Shown here one piece after another: positions 42,023-51,864 of a stretch of DNA of 64,000 nt; position 1 is the stretch's first letter, and each line of letters opens with the position of its first letter. The notes beneath the pieces are model-generated. The model had not been told where the DNA came from, made no database searches, and was given only the letters and a program-made list of their open reading frames with translations. The stretch is from Flavobacterium aestivum (GTDB lineage Bacteria; Bacteroidota; Bacteroidia; Flavobacteriales; Flavobacteriaceae). A program made the position numbers and the translations under genes. The stretch lies in assembly GCF_026870175.2 (NCBI RefSeq), contig NZ_CP113977.2:62001-126000 (forward strand), written 5' to 3'.

Positions 42023-42066
42023 AAAACAAATACTCTTTTTTCTTTTAGCCAAAATACATAATAGCA

Positions 42067-43044
42067 CTATTTTTCGGAATTCGCTTTTGTAGCCTCTTTT
42101 TCTTTTTTCTTAAAATAACCTCTCAATAAAAAGCTACTTTGTGCTGCCTTAAGATCTTCATCCAATTTCTCCGAACTGCTTTCTAGATTCTTGATGGTGT
42201 TTTTCAAATTAGCTCCTGATTCTTCATCATGCAATAAAACTCCAATAGTCGAATTGGGATTACTGCTGGCTTTTTTGAGATTGTCCATAATTGCATTGGC
42301 AGTTGTGGTCATTTTTTGTAATTCTGAAACTGATTTCTTAATTGAATTAAAAACTATTGTATCGGTTACCAGATCATTGGCAAGAGACCCTTTTTTATTT
42401 AATTTCGCACTATAATCATTAAGTGAACCTATTAATTTGTCTGCTTTTTTCGAAGCTTCATTAAGTGACAGGGCTACTGCATTAATATTATCATATAATC
42501 CATTATCGTTCAATAATTTCCCAACAGTTCCTTCATTCATAGTCAACTTATGACTAATCGTTTTAAAATCCGTAGTTATCGCTAGAAGGTTATCATTGTT
42601 TTTTTGCAAGGTATTCATCAAATTTTCTGTAGAATACGTACTACCAACACGCAAAGTATCTCCGTCTCTTACTGGGTCGGAATTTTCAGTGCCACCGTAG
42701 ATAACAACAACTTTATTCCCAATAAGTCCATCCGTACCTATTTTAGTTTTAGCATTTCTAAGGATAAATTGTTGTGCTTTGGTTTCAATAGCCAAAGTCA
42801 CCAAAACCTTTCTGTTTTTATTAAGCTCAATACTTCTTACCTTTCCGATTTTCACCCCAGAAAACCACACATTGGCTCCCGTTTGCAATCCATTCACCTC
42901 ATCAAAAACAGAAACCAGTTCCATTTTTTTCTTAAACGTTTCGTGAAGATTACCCACCATAAGAATACCTCCTAATAGAAATATCATTCCTATAAAAATA
43001 AATAGACCTACATATATAGAATGTTTACTTGATGATTCGCTCAT
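42067..43044 (-). CDS. MCE/MlaD-family substrate-binding protein
   Basis: 325 residues with one N-terminal membrane helix (about 9-28, IYVGLFIFIGMIFLLGGILM) and an MCE domain (VFDEVNGLQTGANVWFSGVK, VRSIELNKNRKVLV). A long helical C-terminal tail (about 150-300), probably coiled-coil, makes the tunnel-forming part. In Mla systems this subunit carries phospholipid across the periplasm. It is the third gene of the mlaE-mlaF-mlaD operon, 3 bp after the ATPase gene. Confidence 0.93.
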   Translation of the reverse strand: MSESSSKHSIYVGLFIFIGMIFLLGGILMVGNLHETFKKKMELVSVFDEVNGLQTGANVWFSGVKIGKVRSIELNKNRKVLVTLAIETKAQQFILRNAKTKIGTDGLIGNKVVVIYGGTENSDPVRDGDTLRVGSTYSTENLMNTLQKNNDNLLAITTDFKTISHKLTMNEGTVGKLLNDNGLYDNINAVALSLNEASKKADKLIGSLNDYSAKLNKKGSLANDLVTDTIVFNSIKKSVSELQKMTTTANAIMDNLKKASSNPNSTIGVLLHDEESGANLKNTIKNLESSSEKLDEDLKAAQSSFLLRGYFKKKEKEATKANSEK

Positions 43045-43047
43045 ATC

Positions 43048-43824
43048 CTAAAGTGTAAAATTATAAGAGAAAAATTTTTTTATTTGTTCCTCATCGGTTT
43101 TAAAAACCTCATCAAATGTTCCTATTTTCACAAACGATCCATCTATCAGCATGGCAATTCGTTCACAAGTATTTTTTGCACAAGTAAGATCATGTGTTAT
43201 GATGATAGAACTTGTTTTATATCGTTGTTGTACATCGACAATAAGAGCATTAATTTCTGCACACGTTATAGGATCCAATCCTGATGTAGGTTCATCATAC
43301 AACATTATTTCCGGTTTTAAGATTAGTGTTCGGGCAATACCCAATCGCTTTTGTTGCCCTCCTGAAAGCTCTGCCGGATTCCGCTCTATTTTATCAATTA
43401 AACCTACTGCATCCAGTGCTTCTTCTACAGCATCATCTACTTGTTTTTTGCTGAGGTTTTTCACGTTCATAGTCAACGGAAACGATAAATTTGCATATAC
43501 ACTCATACTGTCATACAAAGCGCTATTTTGAAACGAAAATCCCATACGCAATCGCAATTCGTCCAATTCTTTTTGCTTTAACTTACCCAACTGTTTTCCA
43601 AGCATTGTTACATTTCCTTTGTCTGGTTTTAATAAGCCTGCTAAAATTTTTATCAAAACTGATTTACCCGAACCGGATCTACCCAGCACCGCTAAATTTT
43701 CACCTTTTTGAACAGTTAGGTCAATGCCCTTTAATACCTCAAGTTCATCAAAAGATTTATACAATCCTTCAATTTTTATAACAGTATCTGCTGTATTAGC
43801 GAATTGACCTTTATCATTTTCCAT
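43048..43824 (-). CDS. MlaF-family ABC transporter ATPase (second set)
   Basis: A 258-residue ATPase with Walker A GRSGSGKSVLIKILAG, signature LSGGQQKRLGIARTL, Walker B IMLYDEPTSGLDP and switch IIITHDLTCAKNTCERI. It is followed at 3 bp by the MCE gene. The gap to the permease gene upstream is 104 bp and contains two small hairpins, so its expression may differ from that of the permease. Confidence 0.95.
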   Translation of the reverse strand: MENDKGQFANTADTVIKIEGLYKSFDELEVLKGIDLTVQKGENLAVLGRSGSGKSVLIKILAGLLKPDKGNVTMLGKQLGKLKQKELDELRLRMGFSFQNSALYDSMSVYANLSFPLTMNVKNLSKKQVDDAVEEALDAVGLIDKIERNPAELSGGQQKRLGIARTLILKPEIMLYDEPTSGLDPITCAEINALIVDVQQRYKTSSIIITHDLTCAKNTCERIAMLIDGSFVKIGTFDEVFKTDEEQIKKFFSYNFTL

Positions 43825-43928
43825 ACTAAGCTACTATTCATTTTTTATCAAACCCGAATGATTGCAAGCGGGCTAAACAGTACTATATTGCCACTCCTCT
43901 ATTCTTGGAATTATGGCGGTTTTTATAT

Positions 43929-44723
43929 TTAATAATATCTAATCCAATTGACAATTTGTACAATAATTAACTCCTCCAGGAAAATAAGGAACATAGCAAG
44001 TATTACCGCTTGATTCGTTGCCTTACCAACTCCTCGGGTTCCATGTGATGCAAAAAAACCTTTGTAACAACTAATTATTCCAATGGTAAATCCATATACC
44101 AATGATTTTGTAATTGATGAGAAAATATCCAAAAAAGAAATATTTGAAAAAGCATTATGGTAAAACACTTGCATACTTGTTGCCTCTTCGGTAGAAACAT
44201 TATAATAAGACCCAATTAGTCCTACAAAACTGCAATAAAAGGAAAGTATGGGAATAGAAATGGTTGTAGCAACAACTCTGGTAACCACAAGATATTTAAA
44301 CGGATTAATGGCTGATACTTCCATTGCATCAATCTGCTCTGTTACTTTCATAGAGCCTAATTCTGCACTAATACTGGAACCAACTTTTCCTGCACAAATT
44401 AACGAAGTTACTAATGGCCCCAAAGCCCTCACAATAGCAATCCCCATTAATGAAGGCAACCAAGATACTGCACCAAAACTTTCTAATGAAGGCCGAGATT
44501 GTTTGGTAAAAACGACACCAACAATAAAACCAGTCATTGTTATTAACGAAAGTGACTTTAATCCGATTTCGAAACACTGATTAGTAATTTCGCGGAAATG
44601 AAAAGGGAGAGTAAAAACTTCTTTAAAAAAACGACGAGTAAACCGATAGCCGTTATAAACGCCCTCAAAATAAGAATCGATTTCTTTTGAAAACAAATAT
44701 TTTTTGGCACCAAAACTATCCAT
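43929..44723 (-). CDS. MlaE-family ABC transporter permease (second set)
   Basis: A 264-residue permease. The signature VTEQIDAMEVSAINPFKYLV is clear, with five hydrophobic helices (SLITMTGFIVGVVFTKQSRP, TISIPILSFYCSFVGLIGSY). With the ATPase and MCE genes downstream it forms the complete lipid transporter that keeps the outer membrane asymmetric or moves lipids between membranes. It is the first gene of that operon. Confidence 0.94.
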   Translation of the reverse strand: MDSFGAKKYLFSKEIDSYFEGVYNGYRFTRRFFKEVFTLPFHFREITNQCFEIGLKSLSLITMTGFIVGVVFTKQSRPSLESFGAVSWLPSLMGIAIVRALGPLVTSLICAGKVGSSISAELGSMKVTEQIDAMEVSAINPFKYLVVTRVVATTISIPILSFYCSFVGLIGSYYNVSTEEATSMQVFYHNAFSNISFLDIFSSITKSLVYGFTIGIISCYKGFFASHGTRGVGKATNQAVILAMFLIFLEELIIVQIVNWIRYY

Positions 44724-44952
44724 TTTTTTCGCTTTTTATATTTAGTTTCTAGTCCGTTATTTTCCCTGTTCCCACAAAGAAAGTATTATTTACTAATACA
44801 AACGGTTAAGAAATCTTTATAAATTTACAAAAAAAGCTACATAACTTACACCTATCTAGCAATTTACTTTAAAAAACTAATTTGATGTAAATAAGAGTAT
44901 AAAATGGATTTTATAGTTCATACCAAAATAACATTGCAGATTATAGAAGTAT

Positions 44953-47709
44953 TTAATCTACATCTTGAGTTTCCTCAATTTCATTACCTTTTCGACCAAT
45001 TTTAACTTTTGGATTGTCTTTATTTCCAGTTACTGTTAGCGGAATTCCAATAATTCCCAACGGCGGTAAACCTAATCTCATTTTTATATTTAGTTTACCA
45101 TCCAGGCTAGTTGTTCCTTCTATTCTTGGTCTGAAACCTGCAAATTTAAATTTAAATCTTTCAATGGTTATGATATTATTTTTTACCGTTGTCTTGATAT
45201 CTACTTTAGAAAGTTCAGGATTTTTAAGCGCCTCACGGTCTGTAGTTTTACTCACCGCATTAAACATTTTCATTCCTTTTATTTTTACATCTTTTATAGA
45301 CAATACACCTCCTCCTATCAAAGAAGGATAAACCGGTTGCATTTGCTGATTAAGCCTTCCTTTTATTTTATAATCTAATGAAACAATACCCTCTGCATTT
45401 TCTGCTGCACTGGCCATTTCTTTAAACATTTTTACTTCTTTGTAAGCCCTTTTTATATCAAAATCCTGGGCTTGTATTTCGTATTCAAAAACTGCTTTTT
45501 TAAGAGTTAGTCCTTGATAAGCGGCATTCATGTTTACTGCACAACCTATAAGATTGAATCCTGTATTTTGCATTAACATTTTTCCGTTTTTCATTTTTAC
45601 AGCACCTTTTCCGTCTTGCAAAACAAGTCCTTGATAATTTATTTTGTGTGCTGTAGCATAAAATTGTAAATCAAAATTTGACGGTATAAGAATTACTCCT
45701 GTTTCCTGAGTAGTGGGTTGTGGCTTACTATTTGGGGTAGCAGTTGGCTTAGTAACCGGAACGCTAGTTGTACTAGACATGAACTCATCTACGTTGATGT
45801 ATTTTGAATTTAAAGTAAATGATCCTCTTAAGGCTCCATTTTTAGGAGACATAAAATTGAAAACATTTTGCAAATAACCATTCATTTTAAAATCAGACTC
45901 GCCATAAGTAGCCAGGAATGTTTTGAAAGACATTTTATCCTGATTGAATTTAAAGATTCCTTCTTTTATAAGTAATGATTTTGGCAGATACTCAGTAGCA
46001 ACTTTTATATTTCTAAGCTCTAAAGTTCCTTTATTTTTCAGCTTACTGTAGTTTCCTTTTTCAGCATAACTTTGAATTCCCTTCAATTGCAAATCTGCTT
46101 TAATAGAACCATCTACATCTAATCCTTTTTGAGAAAAAACTCTGTAGATTTTACTAATGTTCAATGTTCCTTTTGCTTTGATATCATACATCAAATCATC
46201 AAAATTTTTCAAATTAGCTTGCACTAAAAATGGTTCTCCTTCAAAGGTAAATGCTGCTGGTTTCAATACTACCGAAAGCCCATCATACGTCCCTTTTTGA
46301 TTGTTTATATTAGAAACAATATTAATATCAGTTATCGCATTTGGATAATATGGTGTTTTTACAAATCCATTCTTTAAATCTAAAGTTCCATTTGCATTTG
46401 GAAAAAGTCTCTTTTTGGGATCGTATTTTCCTTTAGCTTTTAAATCGCTAACTAGCATTCCTTTAAACTCAATATCTGAAACTCCAAGTGCGCGATTAAA
46501 TTTCTCCAAATCAATTTGAGAGTTAAGAACCATATCAATATCAGGAGTTGTCAATCCATTCATTTTCAATTTGGTCTTAAGGTAATTTTTCTCAATATTC
46601 AAAGATACATTTCTGGCATCGACCAATAAACGTTCAGGATTTAATGATGGTACTTTTGTAGCCATATCAACATTTAAATTCGATATTGGAAAAGCACTTT
46701 TTTTATAATTTATAAATCCATTTTTTAATTTAAAATCCAAATTCAAATCTGGTGCTAAATTTTGGGATGCAATGTATTTCCCTTTAAGGGTAAGCAACAA
46801 ATCAATACTTCCTTTTAATTCCGTATCATTAAGCCAAGTTATATATTTAGGAGGAAAAGCGGTAAAGAGATCATTCAGATTACTTCTGTCTGATTTTATT
46901 TTAAAATCGATGTCATATCCATCTTTTAAAAAATCAAATTTACCGGTGAAATCAACCAGCAATTTATTAATCAACAAGTCATTTTGTTCAAAAACAAATG
47001 ATAATGAATTAGTGTTTATTTTAGTTATCAAATCCCCGTTTACTTTTTTATTCATCAAGTAAGGTTCATTTTCATAAATGATATTTAGTTTTTCGATTTT
47101 TGCTTTCGAGTGCAATGCAAATATTGCTTTGCTCAAATCCCCATTCCCTAAATAATTGAATCCGATTGCATCTATATGAATATTGGTAGACTGGTCATCA
47201 TAAATGATTTTACTGTTATTGATTTCAATCTCTTCTAATTTTAATCCTGTCTCTTTTTTTTCTTCTTTTGGAGCAGTTTCCTTCTCGGCGATATAGACAT
47301 TATAATTGGCTTCTCCTTTTTTGTTGACTTTTACATTAATCAATGAATTAGACAGGAAAATTTGATCAATATTTATAGTGTTTCCAAAAATAAGACTGCT
47401 TAGATTGATTCCAAAAGCAATCTCATCTGCACTAACTAATTTTTCGTTTTGAAAAGGTGCCGATCCGTTAAGATTAAAATTATTTAAAGTCAACGTTAGC
47501 GAAGGGAAATGAGTAAAAAAGGAAACTTTGGCCTCCGAATAATTGAGTTCTCCATTTAATCTTTCGTTAGCTGTTTTTTTGACTTGCTCCTCTATTTTAT
47601 CAGAGAAAATAAGAGGTGTAATAAACATAAGTGCCAATAAAACCACAATCGTTATACCTGTGTATTTAAAAAATTTTAAAATGATGGTTTTATAATTGAT
47701 TGAAGCCAT
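44953..47709 (-). CDS. AsmA-family envelope protein
   Basis: 918 residues. One N-terminal membrane helix (about 12-30, YTGITIVVLLALMFITPLIF) anchors a very long periplasmic region of repeated beta strands. The N-terminal AsmA start is RLNGELNYSEAKVSFFTHFP, and the C-terminal AsmA_2-like part has GRLNQQMQPVYPSLIGGGVL and PLTVTGNKDNPKVKIG. A low-complexity T/P segment (VTKPTATPNSKPQPTTQE) divides them. AsmA-like proteins are thought to be bridge-like lipid channels to the outer membrane, so proximity to the Mla operon fits, though the genes are separated by 229 bp. Confidence 0.88.
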   Translation of the reverse strand: MASINYKTIILKFFKYTGITIVVLLALMFITPLIFSDKIEEQVKKTANERLNGELNYSEAKVSFFTHFPSLTLTLNNFNLNGSAPFQNEKLVSADEIAFGINLSSLIFGNTINIDQIFLSNSLINVKVNKKGEANYNVYIAEKETAPKEEKKETGLKLEEIEINNSKIIYDDQSTNIHIDAIGFNYLGNGDLSKAIFALHSKAKIEKLNIIYENEPYLMNKKVNGDLITKINTNSLSFVFEQNDLLINKLLVDFTGKFDFLKDGYDIDFKIKSDRSNLNDLFTAFPPKYITWLNDTELKGSIDLLLTLKGKYIASQNLAPDLNLDFKLKNGFINYKKSAFPISNLNVDMATKVPSLNPERLLVDARNVSLNIEKNYLKTKLKMNGLTTPDIDMVLNSQIDLEKFNRALGVSDIEFKGMLVSDLKAKGKYDPKKRLFPNANGTLDLKNGFVKTPYYPNAITDINIVSNINNQKGTYDGLSVVLKPAAFTFEGEPFLVQANLKNFDDLMYDIKAKGTLNISKIYRVFSQKGLDVDGSIKADLQLKGIQSYAEKGNYSKLKNKGTLELRNIKVATEYLPKSLLIKEGIFKFNQDKMSFKTFLATYGESDFKMNGYLQNVFNFMSPKNGALRGSFTLNSKYINVDEFMSSTTSVPVTKPTATPNSKPQPTTQETGVILIPSNFDLQFYATAHKINYQGLVLQDGKGAVKMKNGKMLMQNTGFNLIGCAVNMNAAYQGLTLKKAVFEYEIQAQDFDIKRAYKEVKMFKEMASAAENAEGIVSLDYKIKGRLNQQMQPVYPSLIGGGVLSIKDVKIKGMKMFNAVSKTTDREALKNPELSKVDIKTTVKNNIITIERFKFKFAGFRPRIEGTTSLDGKLNIKMRLGLPPLGIIGIPLTVTGNKDNPKVKIGRKGNEIEETQDVD

Positions 47710-47774
47710 TATGTTTTGATATAAATTAAATAAAATGAAACTTGATAATAGAAATATATATTGCTTATGGAATA

Positions 47775-48356
47775 TTAACCATGTACGGTTTCATTTTTTC
47801 CATAGTTTACAATAATCGAGGTTTCGAACTCGATCCATTCTTTCCAACGTTTATCTACGTCAAAATTGTCTGTATACTTTTTCGCAAATCCTAGGAAAGT
47901 AGTATAATGTCCCGCTTCTGAAATCATAAGATCTCTATAAAATTTAGCTAATTCCGGGTCTTTTATATTTTCGGATAACACTTTAAATCGCTCACAGCTT
48001 CTAGCTTCTATCATTGCCGAAAACAACAATCGATCAACCAAAGCATCTTTACGGCTGCCGTCTTTTTTCATGAATTTGAAAAGCTCATTAACATAGTGAT
48101 CTTTGCGTTCCCTACCCAATGTCAACCCTCTACTCTTTATCAAATTATGTACCAATTGCAAATGATCTAACTCTTCCTTTGCAATTACCAATAGTTCCGT
48201 TACTAATTCCTCCAACTCAGAATTGTAAGTAATAAGACTAATTGCGTTCGAAGCTGCTTTTTGTTCACACCAAGCGTGATCTGTCAATATTTCTTCAATA
48301 TTGGTTTCTACTATATTTACCCAACGAGGGTCGGTAGCTAATTTTAATCCAAGCAT
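47775..48356 (-). CDS. miaE: tRNA 2-methylthio-N6-isopentenyladenosine hydroxylase
   Basis: A diiron enzyme that hydroxylates ms2i6A37 of tRNAs. 193 residues from ATG 48356 (MLGLKLATDPRWVNIVETNI). A longer frame starts at 48383, but the matching promoter box at 48381-48388 leaves no room for it. Diiron ligands are seen in EELDHLQLVHNLIKSRG, MIEARSCERFK and MISEAGHYTTF. It is divergent from the GT4 gene. The partner enzymes MiaA and MiaB are not in the window. Confidence 0.9.
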   Translation of the reverse strand: MLGLKLATDPRWVNIVETNIEEILTDHAWCEQKAASNAISLITYNSELEELVTELLVIAKEELDHLQLVHNLIKSRGLTLGRERKDHYVNELFKFMKKDGSRKDALVDRLLFSAMIEARSCERFKVLSENIKDPELAKFYRDLMISEAGHYTTFLGFAKKYTDNFDVDKRWKEWIEFETSIIVNYGKNETVHG

Positions 48357-48380
48357 AACAGATGATTTTATTTGGTCATG

Positions 48381-48388
48381 CAAAATTA
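48381..48388 (-). promoter_or_regulatory. miaE -7 box; decides the start codon
   Basis: On the minus strand TAATTTTG, an exact match. Transcription would begin near 48375-48378, downstream of the ATG at 48383, so translation should start at 48356. Confidence 0.55.
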
Positions 48389-48468
48389 GTGTTTTCTCAT
48401 GGATTTTCTATCCAAATGATGCTTTTACCGTCCAAATTGTATTATTTTGCACTATTATCTTAATTAAC

Positions 48469-49713
48469 ATGAATAAAATTCAAAAGCTTTTAATAATTGG
48501 TTTCGTATGGCCAGAACCAAATTCTTCTGCCGCAGGTGGTAGAATGCTACAGTTGATTTCTCTTTTTAAAAATCAAGGCTTTGAAATCACCTTTGCGAGT
48601 CCTGCCCAAGACAGTGATTTTATGATTGATTTAAAAGAATGGGGAGTTGAAAAAGAATCTATTGCTTTGAATTGTTCTAGTTTTGATATTTATATAAAGG
48701 AATTAAATCCCTCTGTAGTTTTATTTGATCGGTTCATGATGGAAGAACAATTCGGGTGGCGTGTTATCGAAAATTGTCCTAATGCTTTACGGGTTTTAGA
48801 CACCGAAGATTTGCATTGTTTACGATTAGCCCGTCAAAAAGCTTTTAAAGAAAACAGACCATTTAGCACTTCTGACTTACTTGTTCAAGATGTAGCCAAA
48901 AGAGAAATCGCCAGTATTTTGAGATGTGATTTATCCTTAATGATTTCTGAATTTGAAATGGACTTATTGAATACTGTTTTTAAAATAGATAGTAGTTTAT
49001 TGCATTATTTACCTTTTTTATTAGAACCCATTTCATCCGCAACTTTTGAGAAACTCTCAACATTTGAGGAAAGAAAAGATTTTATTTTTATTGGTAATTT
49101 TCTTCATGAACCCAATTGGAATGCCATTCAATATTTAAAAGAAACTATTTGGCCTCTACTAAGAAAACAATTACCTGATGCCAATTTGCATATTTATGGA
49201 GCATATCCTTCGCAAAAAGTAATGCAATTGCATCAGCCTAAAAATGGATTTCACATTATGGGGCGTGCGATTAATGCGCAGGAAGTAGTACAGAATGCCC
49301 GAGTAGTTTTGGCTCCTTTACGATTCGGAGCAGGGATAAAAGGAAAGCTGATTGAAGCCATGCAATGCGGAACTCCAAGTGTTACAACAAGTATTGGCGC
49401 AGAATCTATGCATGGTAATTTACCTTGGAATGGATTTGTAACTGATGATGCACATGAATTCACAAAAGCTGCCGTACAATTGTATCAAGACAAAGAGCTT
49501 TGGAAAGTTGCACAACAAAACGGAATTGCCATTATTAATCATCGTTATTCTAAAGAGTTGTTTAAAGATAACTTCATTTCTAGAATCTTATTTTTACTTG
49601 CAAATTTGCAGCAACACCGTTTAAATAATTTCATGGGTTCTTTGCTGCAACATCACACTTTGAATAGTACAAAATACATGTCGAGATGGATTGAAGCTAA
49701 GAATAAAAATTAA
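48469..49713 (+). CDS. Family 4 glycosyltransferase
   Basis: A 414-residue GT-B fold enzyme. The N-terminal domain begins LLIIGFVWPEPNSSAAGGRM. The C-terminal donor-binding domain has FIFIGNFLHEPNWNAIQYLK, VVLAPLRFGAGIKGKLIEAM and QCGTPSVTTSIGAESM, the E-x7-E-like loop region of GT4. ATG 48469 is the start; upstream in-frame residues come from the region antisense to miaE. The last 4 bp overlap the convergent AraC gene. Donor and acceptor unknown. Confidence 0.88.
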   Translation: MNKIQKLLIIGFVWPEPNSSAAGGRMLQLISLFKNQGFEITFASPAQDSDFMIDLKEWGVEKESIALNCSSFDIYIKELNPSVVLFDRFMMEEQFGWRVIENCPNALRVLDTEDLHCLRLARQKAFKENRPFSTSDLLVQDVAKREIASILRCDLSLMISEFEMDLLNTVFKIDSSLLHYLPFLLEPISSATFEKLSTFEERKDFIFIGNFLHEPNWNAIQYLKETIWPLLRKQLPDANLHIYGAYPSQKVMQLHQPKNGFHIMGRAINAQEVVQNARVVLAPLRFGAGIKGKLIEAMQCGTPSVTTSIGAESMHGNLPWNGFVTDDAHEFTKAAVQLYQDKELWKVAQQNGIAIINHRYSKELFKDNFISRILFLLANLQQHRLNNFMGSLLQHHTLNSTKYMSRWIEAKNKN

Positions 49714-50588
49714 GCTTCTGCCCTACCAAAACCTACAGTTTCGCGATAGAGTTGTGGAGAAACATCTGCATTGGTTTTAAAAAAACGACTAAAATAATGC
49801 TCGTCATCATACCCTAACTCATAGGCAATTTCTTTTATCGTTTTATTAGTCAAATACAATTCTCTTTTGGCTTCTATAATAATTCTTTCTGCAATAAGAT
49901 CAGTCAAGGTTTTGTTGAAATAGGTCTTGGCTATTTTAGCCAAAGCTTTGGGTGATATATTTAGTAAGCTTGCATAATTTCCCGCTGAATGTTTTGTTTT
50001 AAAGTTATCCTCAATAGCCGTTTTTAGGTTTTGAAGAATAAACGGTTCTTTTGCATCTGGAATTGACTCAATTTTCTCTTGTTGTTCCGCTTTTAATCGT
50101 GAAGCGGTTATTAGAAATATTTTTAGATAGGAGATTAATAATTCATATTGTGCCAATGCTGCATTTTGCACTTCTTCTTTTATTTGATTTATAACCATAT
50201 TAAACGTTTCTGCTGCTTTTTCATCAATTAACGTAAATGGCGGTTGATAAATATTATTAAACAAAACACCATTACAAGAAACCTCTTTTTGATGCATGTG
50301 AATACAATAAAAATCAGGATGAAAATGAATTGCCACACCTTGAATTTTTCCTTCTACACAAAGCATAAATGGCTGATATGGCGAAAAGGCTAACAATGAA
50401 TTTTCTTCAAAACTATGTTCGGCAAAGTCCGCTTTTACCTTTCCACTGCCTTTGGTTACCCATATCAGAGAATAATAATTATTGCGTTGCAAATGATCAT
50501 AATGACTGTTATCATCAAAATAAAACAATTTGAATGCCAGATTTCCGTTTTGCGGATTGATTAAGGTAAAAACATTTTGAGAATCCAT
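49710..50588 (-). CDS. AraC-family transcriptional regulator
   Basis: 292 residues. The N-terminal cupin sensor domain has YYSLIWVTKGSGKVKADFAE, and the C-terminal double HTH has AGNYASLLNISPKALAKIAK and IKEIAYELGYDDEHYFSRFF, the AraC signature. The start is ATG 50588 (MDSQNVFTL), because an intrinsic terminator lies at 50606-50637 inside the longer frame. Downstream of the AhpD-like/DUF1348 pair on the same strand, it is a likely regulator of those genes. The ligand is unknown. Confidence 0.9.
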   Translation of the reverse strand: MDSQNVFTLINPQNGNLAFKLFYFDDNSHYDHLQRNNYYSLIWVTKGSGKVKADFAEHSFEENSLLAFSPYQPFMLCVEGKIQGVAIHFHPDFYCIHMHQKEVSCNGVLFNNIYQPPFTLIDEKAAETFNMVINQIKEEVQNAALAQYELLISYLKIFLITASRLKAEQQEKIESIPDAKEPFILQNLKTAIEDNFKTKHSAGNYASLLNISPKALAKIAKTYFNKTLTDLIAERIIIEAKRELYLTNKTIKEIAYELGYDDEHYFSRFFKTNADVSPQLYRETVGFGRAEA

Positions 50589-50605
50589 GCGATGAGCTTC
50601 TGATT

Positions 50606-50637
50606 TAAAAAGCTCTAAGCCTATCAAAACTTAGAGC
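50606..50637 (-). terminator. Terminator after the DUF1348 gene
   Basis: gctctaag / cttagagc with a 10-nt loop, followed on the minus strand by five T. It separates the two-gene unit from the AraC gene. Confidence 0.75.
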
Positions 50638-50655
50638 CTTTGTGTCCTTTAAAAA

Positions 50656-51069
50656 TTATAATTTACGATCGGTTTCATTGATCTGCAGATCATTGATACT
50701 GGCAAATCTTTTTTGCATATAGCCATTTTCATCAAATTCCCATAGTTCATTGCCATAACTGCGAAACCACTGCCCAGAATGATCCTGCCATTCATATTCA
50801 AATCGAACCGCCATTCTGTTTTCACGAAAACCCCATAATTCTTTTTTAAGTTTGTAGTTTCGTTCTTTTTCCCATTTTCGAGTCAAAAATTGTTTTACTT
50901 CTTCTCTCCCGTTAATGAATTCCGTTCGGTTTCTCCATTCCGTATCAATAGTGTAAGCAAGTGCAACTTTTTCAGGATCTTTAGTATTCCATGCATCTTC
51001 TGCAGCTTGTACTTTTAGAAGTGCGGTTTCCATTGTAAATGGTGGTAAAGGATGTCTCTGTGTTTCCAT
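50656..51069 (-). CDS. DUF1348 protein, NTF2-like fold
   Basis: 137 residues with a SnoaL/NTF2-like cone fold. [20 protein letters not shown] is followed by [19 protein letters not shown] and [19 protein letters not shown], a clear DUF1348 pattern. No active-site consensus is established. It lies 64 bp downstream of the AhpD-like gene and ends at a terminator. A small-molecule detoxification role is suggested by the neighbour only. Confidence 0.88.
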   Translation of the reverse strand: METQRHPLPPFTMETALLKVQAAEDAWNTKDPEKVALAYTIDTEWRNRTEFINGREEVKQFLTRKWEKERNYKLKKELWGFRENRMAVRFEYEWQDHSGQWFRSYGNELWEFDENGYMQKRFASINDLQINETDRKL

Positions 51070-51080
51070 ATTCTTTTTTT

Positions 51081-51126
51081 TATGCTAAAGATAGTTATCA
51101 AAATAATCATAACTATCTTTAGTATA
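51081..51126. other. 18-bp inverted repeat between the AhpD-like and DUF1348 genes
   Basis: Arms 51081-51098 and 51109-51126 (core ctaaagatagttat / ataactatctttag) with one mismatch and a 10-nt loop. There is no T-tract, and it lies within a transcription unit, so attenuation, RNA processing or a regulator site are possible. Confidence 0.7.
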
Positions 51127-51133
51127 TATTATT

Positions 51134-51691
51134 TTACTTATTAATTTCTAATTCTAAGCTAGGTACTTTTGGAAAATCAATTTCGGTATTTGCAGTATTA
51201 TTGAAATAGTTCGTTAGAATATTCAAAGCCACATGTGCAACAATTTCACCGATTTCTCCATCTGAAAATCCAGCGTTTTTAACAGCATTTACATCCTCGT
51301 CATTTACCAATCCGTTTTTGTTTACCAACGTTTTTGCAAATTGTAGAGCAACAGTTGTTTTTGAGTCTGATGCATTTCCTGTTCTAGCAGCTTGCAAAAC
51401 TGATTTATCAATTTTGGCTAAATTTTCTCCTATAAAGGTATGTGCTGCCAAACAATAACCGCATGAATTACTTTCTGAAATAGACAAAGCAAGTAACTCG
51501 CCTGTTTTCGCACCAAGTGTACCGTGACTTAATGCACCACTAAAATTCAGATAACCTTCTAATACTGCTGGAGAGTTTCCCATCGTTCTCATCATGTTAG
51601 GAACTGAACCTAATTTGCCTTGCACAGCGTTGAATAACTCTTTAGTTTTTCCTGTTACTTCTTCTGGTGATAATGCTTTTAATCGTGTCAT
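51134..51691 (-). CDS. AhpD-like carboxymuconolactone-decarboxylase-family protein
   Basis: 185 residues. The active-site pair is visible: C77 and C80 in SCGYCLAAH with H84, as in alkylhydroperoxidase AhpD. VPNMMRTMGNSPAVLEGYL and the helical C-terminus fit. ATG 51691 (MTRLKALSPEE) is preferred; ATG 51724 is also open and cannot be excluded. A peroxidase or related role is inferred. It heads the unit that includes the DUF1348 gene and is followed by the AraC gene. Confidence 0.88.
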   Translation of the reverse strand: MTRLKALSPEEVTGKTKELFNAVQGKLGSVPNMMRTMGNSPAVLEGYLNFSGALSHGTLGAKTGELLALSISESNSCGYCLAAHTFIGENLAKIDKSVLQAARTGNASDSKTTVALQFAKTLVNKNGLVNDEDVNAVKNAGFSDGEIGEIVAHVALNILTNYFNNTANTEIDFPKVPSLELEINK

Positions 51692-51811
51692 CTTTTTGGT
51701 TTTTATGTTATGTCTTATTGACAATACAAAGATGCGACGATAGATTTTTTAGGAACATGGAGAATTCACGCTACGTGATGGATTATTTTCCTGGCGTTAT
51801 TTTTACAAAAC

Positions 51812-51841
51812 AAAAAACCCGACTACTTAACGTAATCGGGT
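51812..51841 (-). terminator. Intrinsic terminator of the M1 aminopeptidase
   Basis: acccgattac / gtagtcgggt on the minus strand (one mismatch, 5-nt loop) is followed by six T. Confidence 0.85.
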
Positions 51842-51864
51842 ATGTTTACATGAATCTGCAAAAC

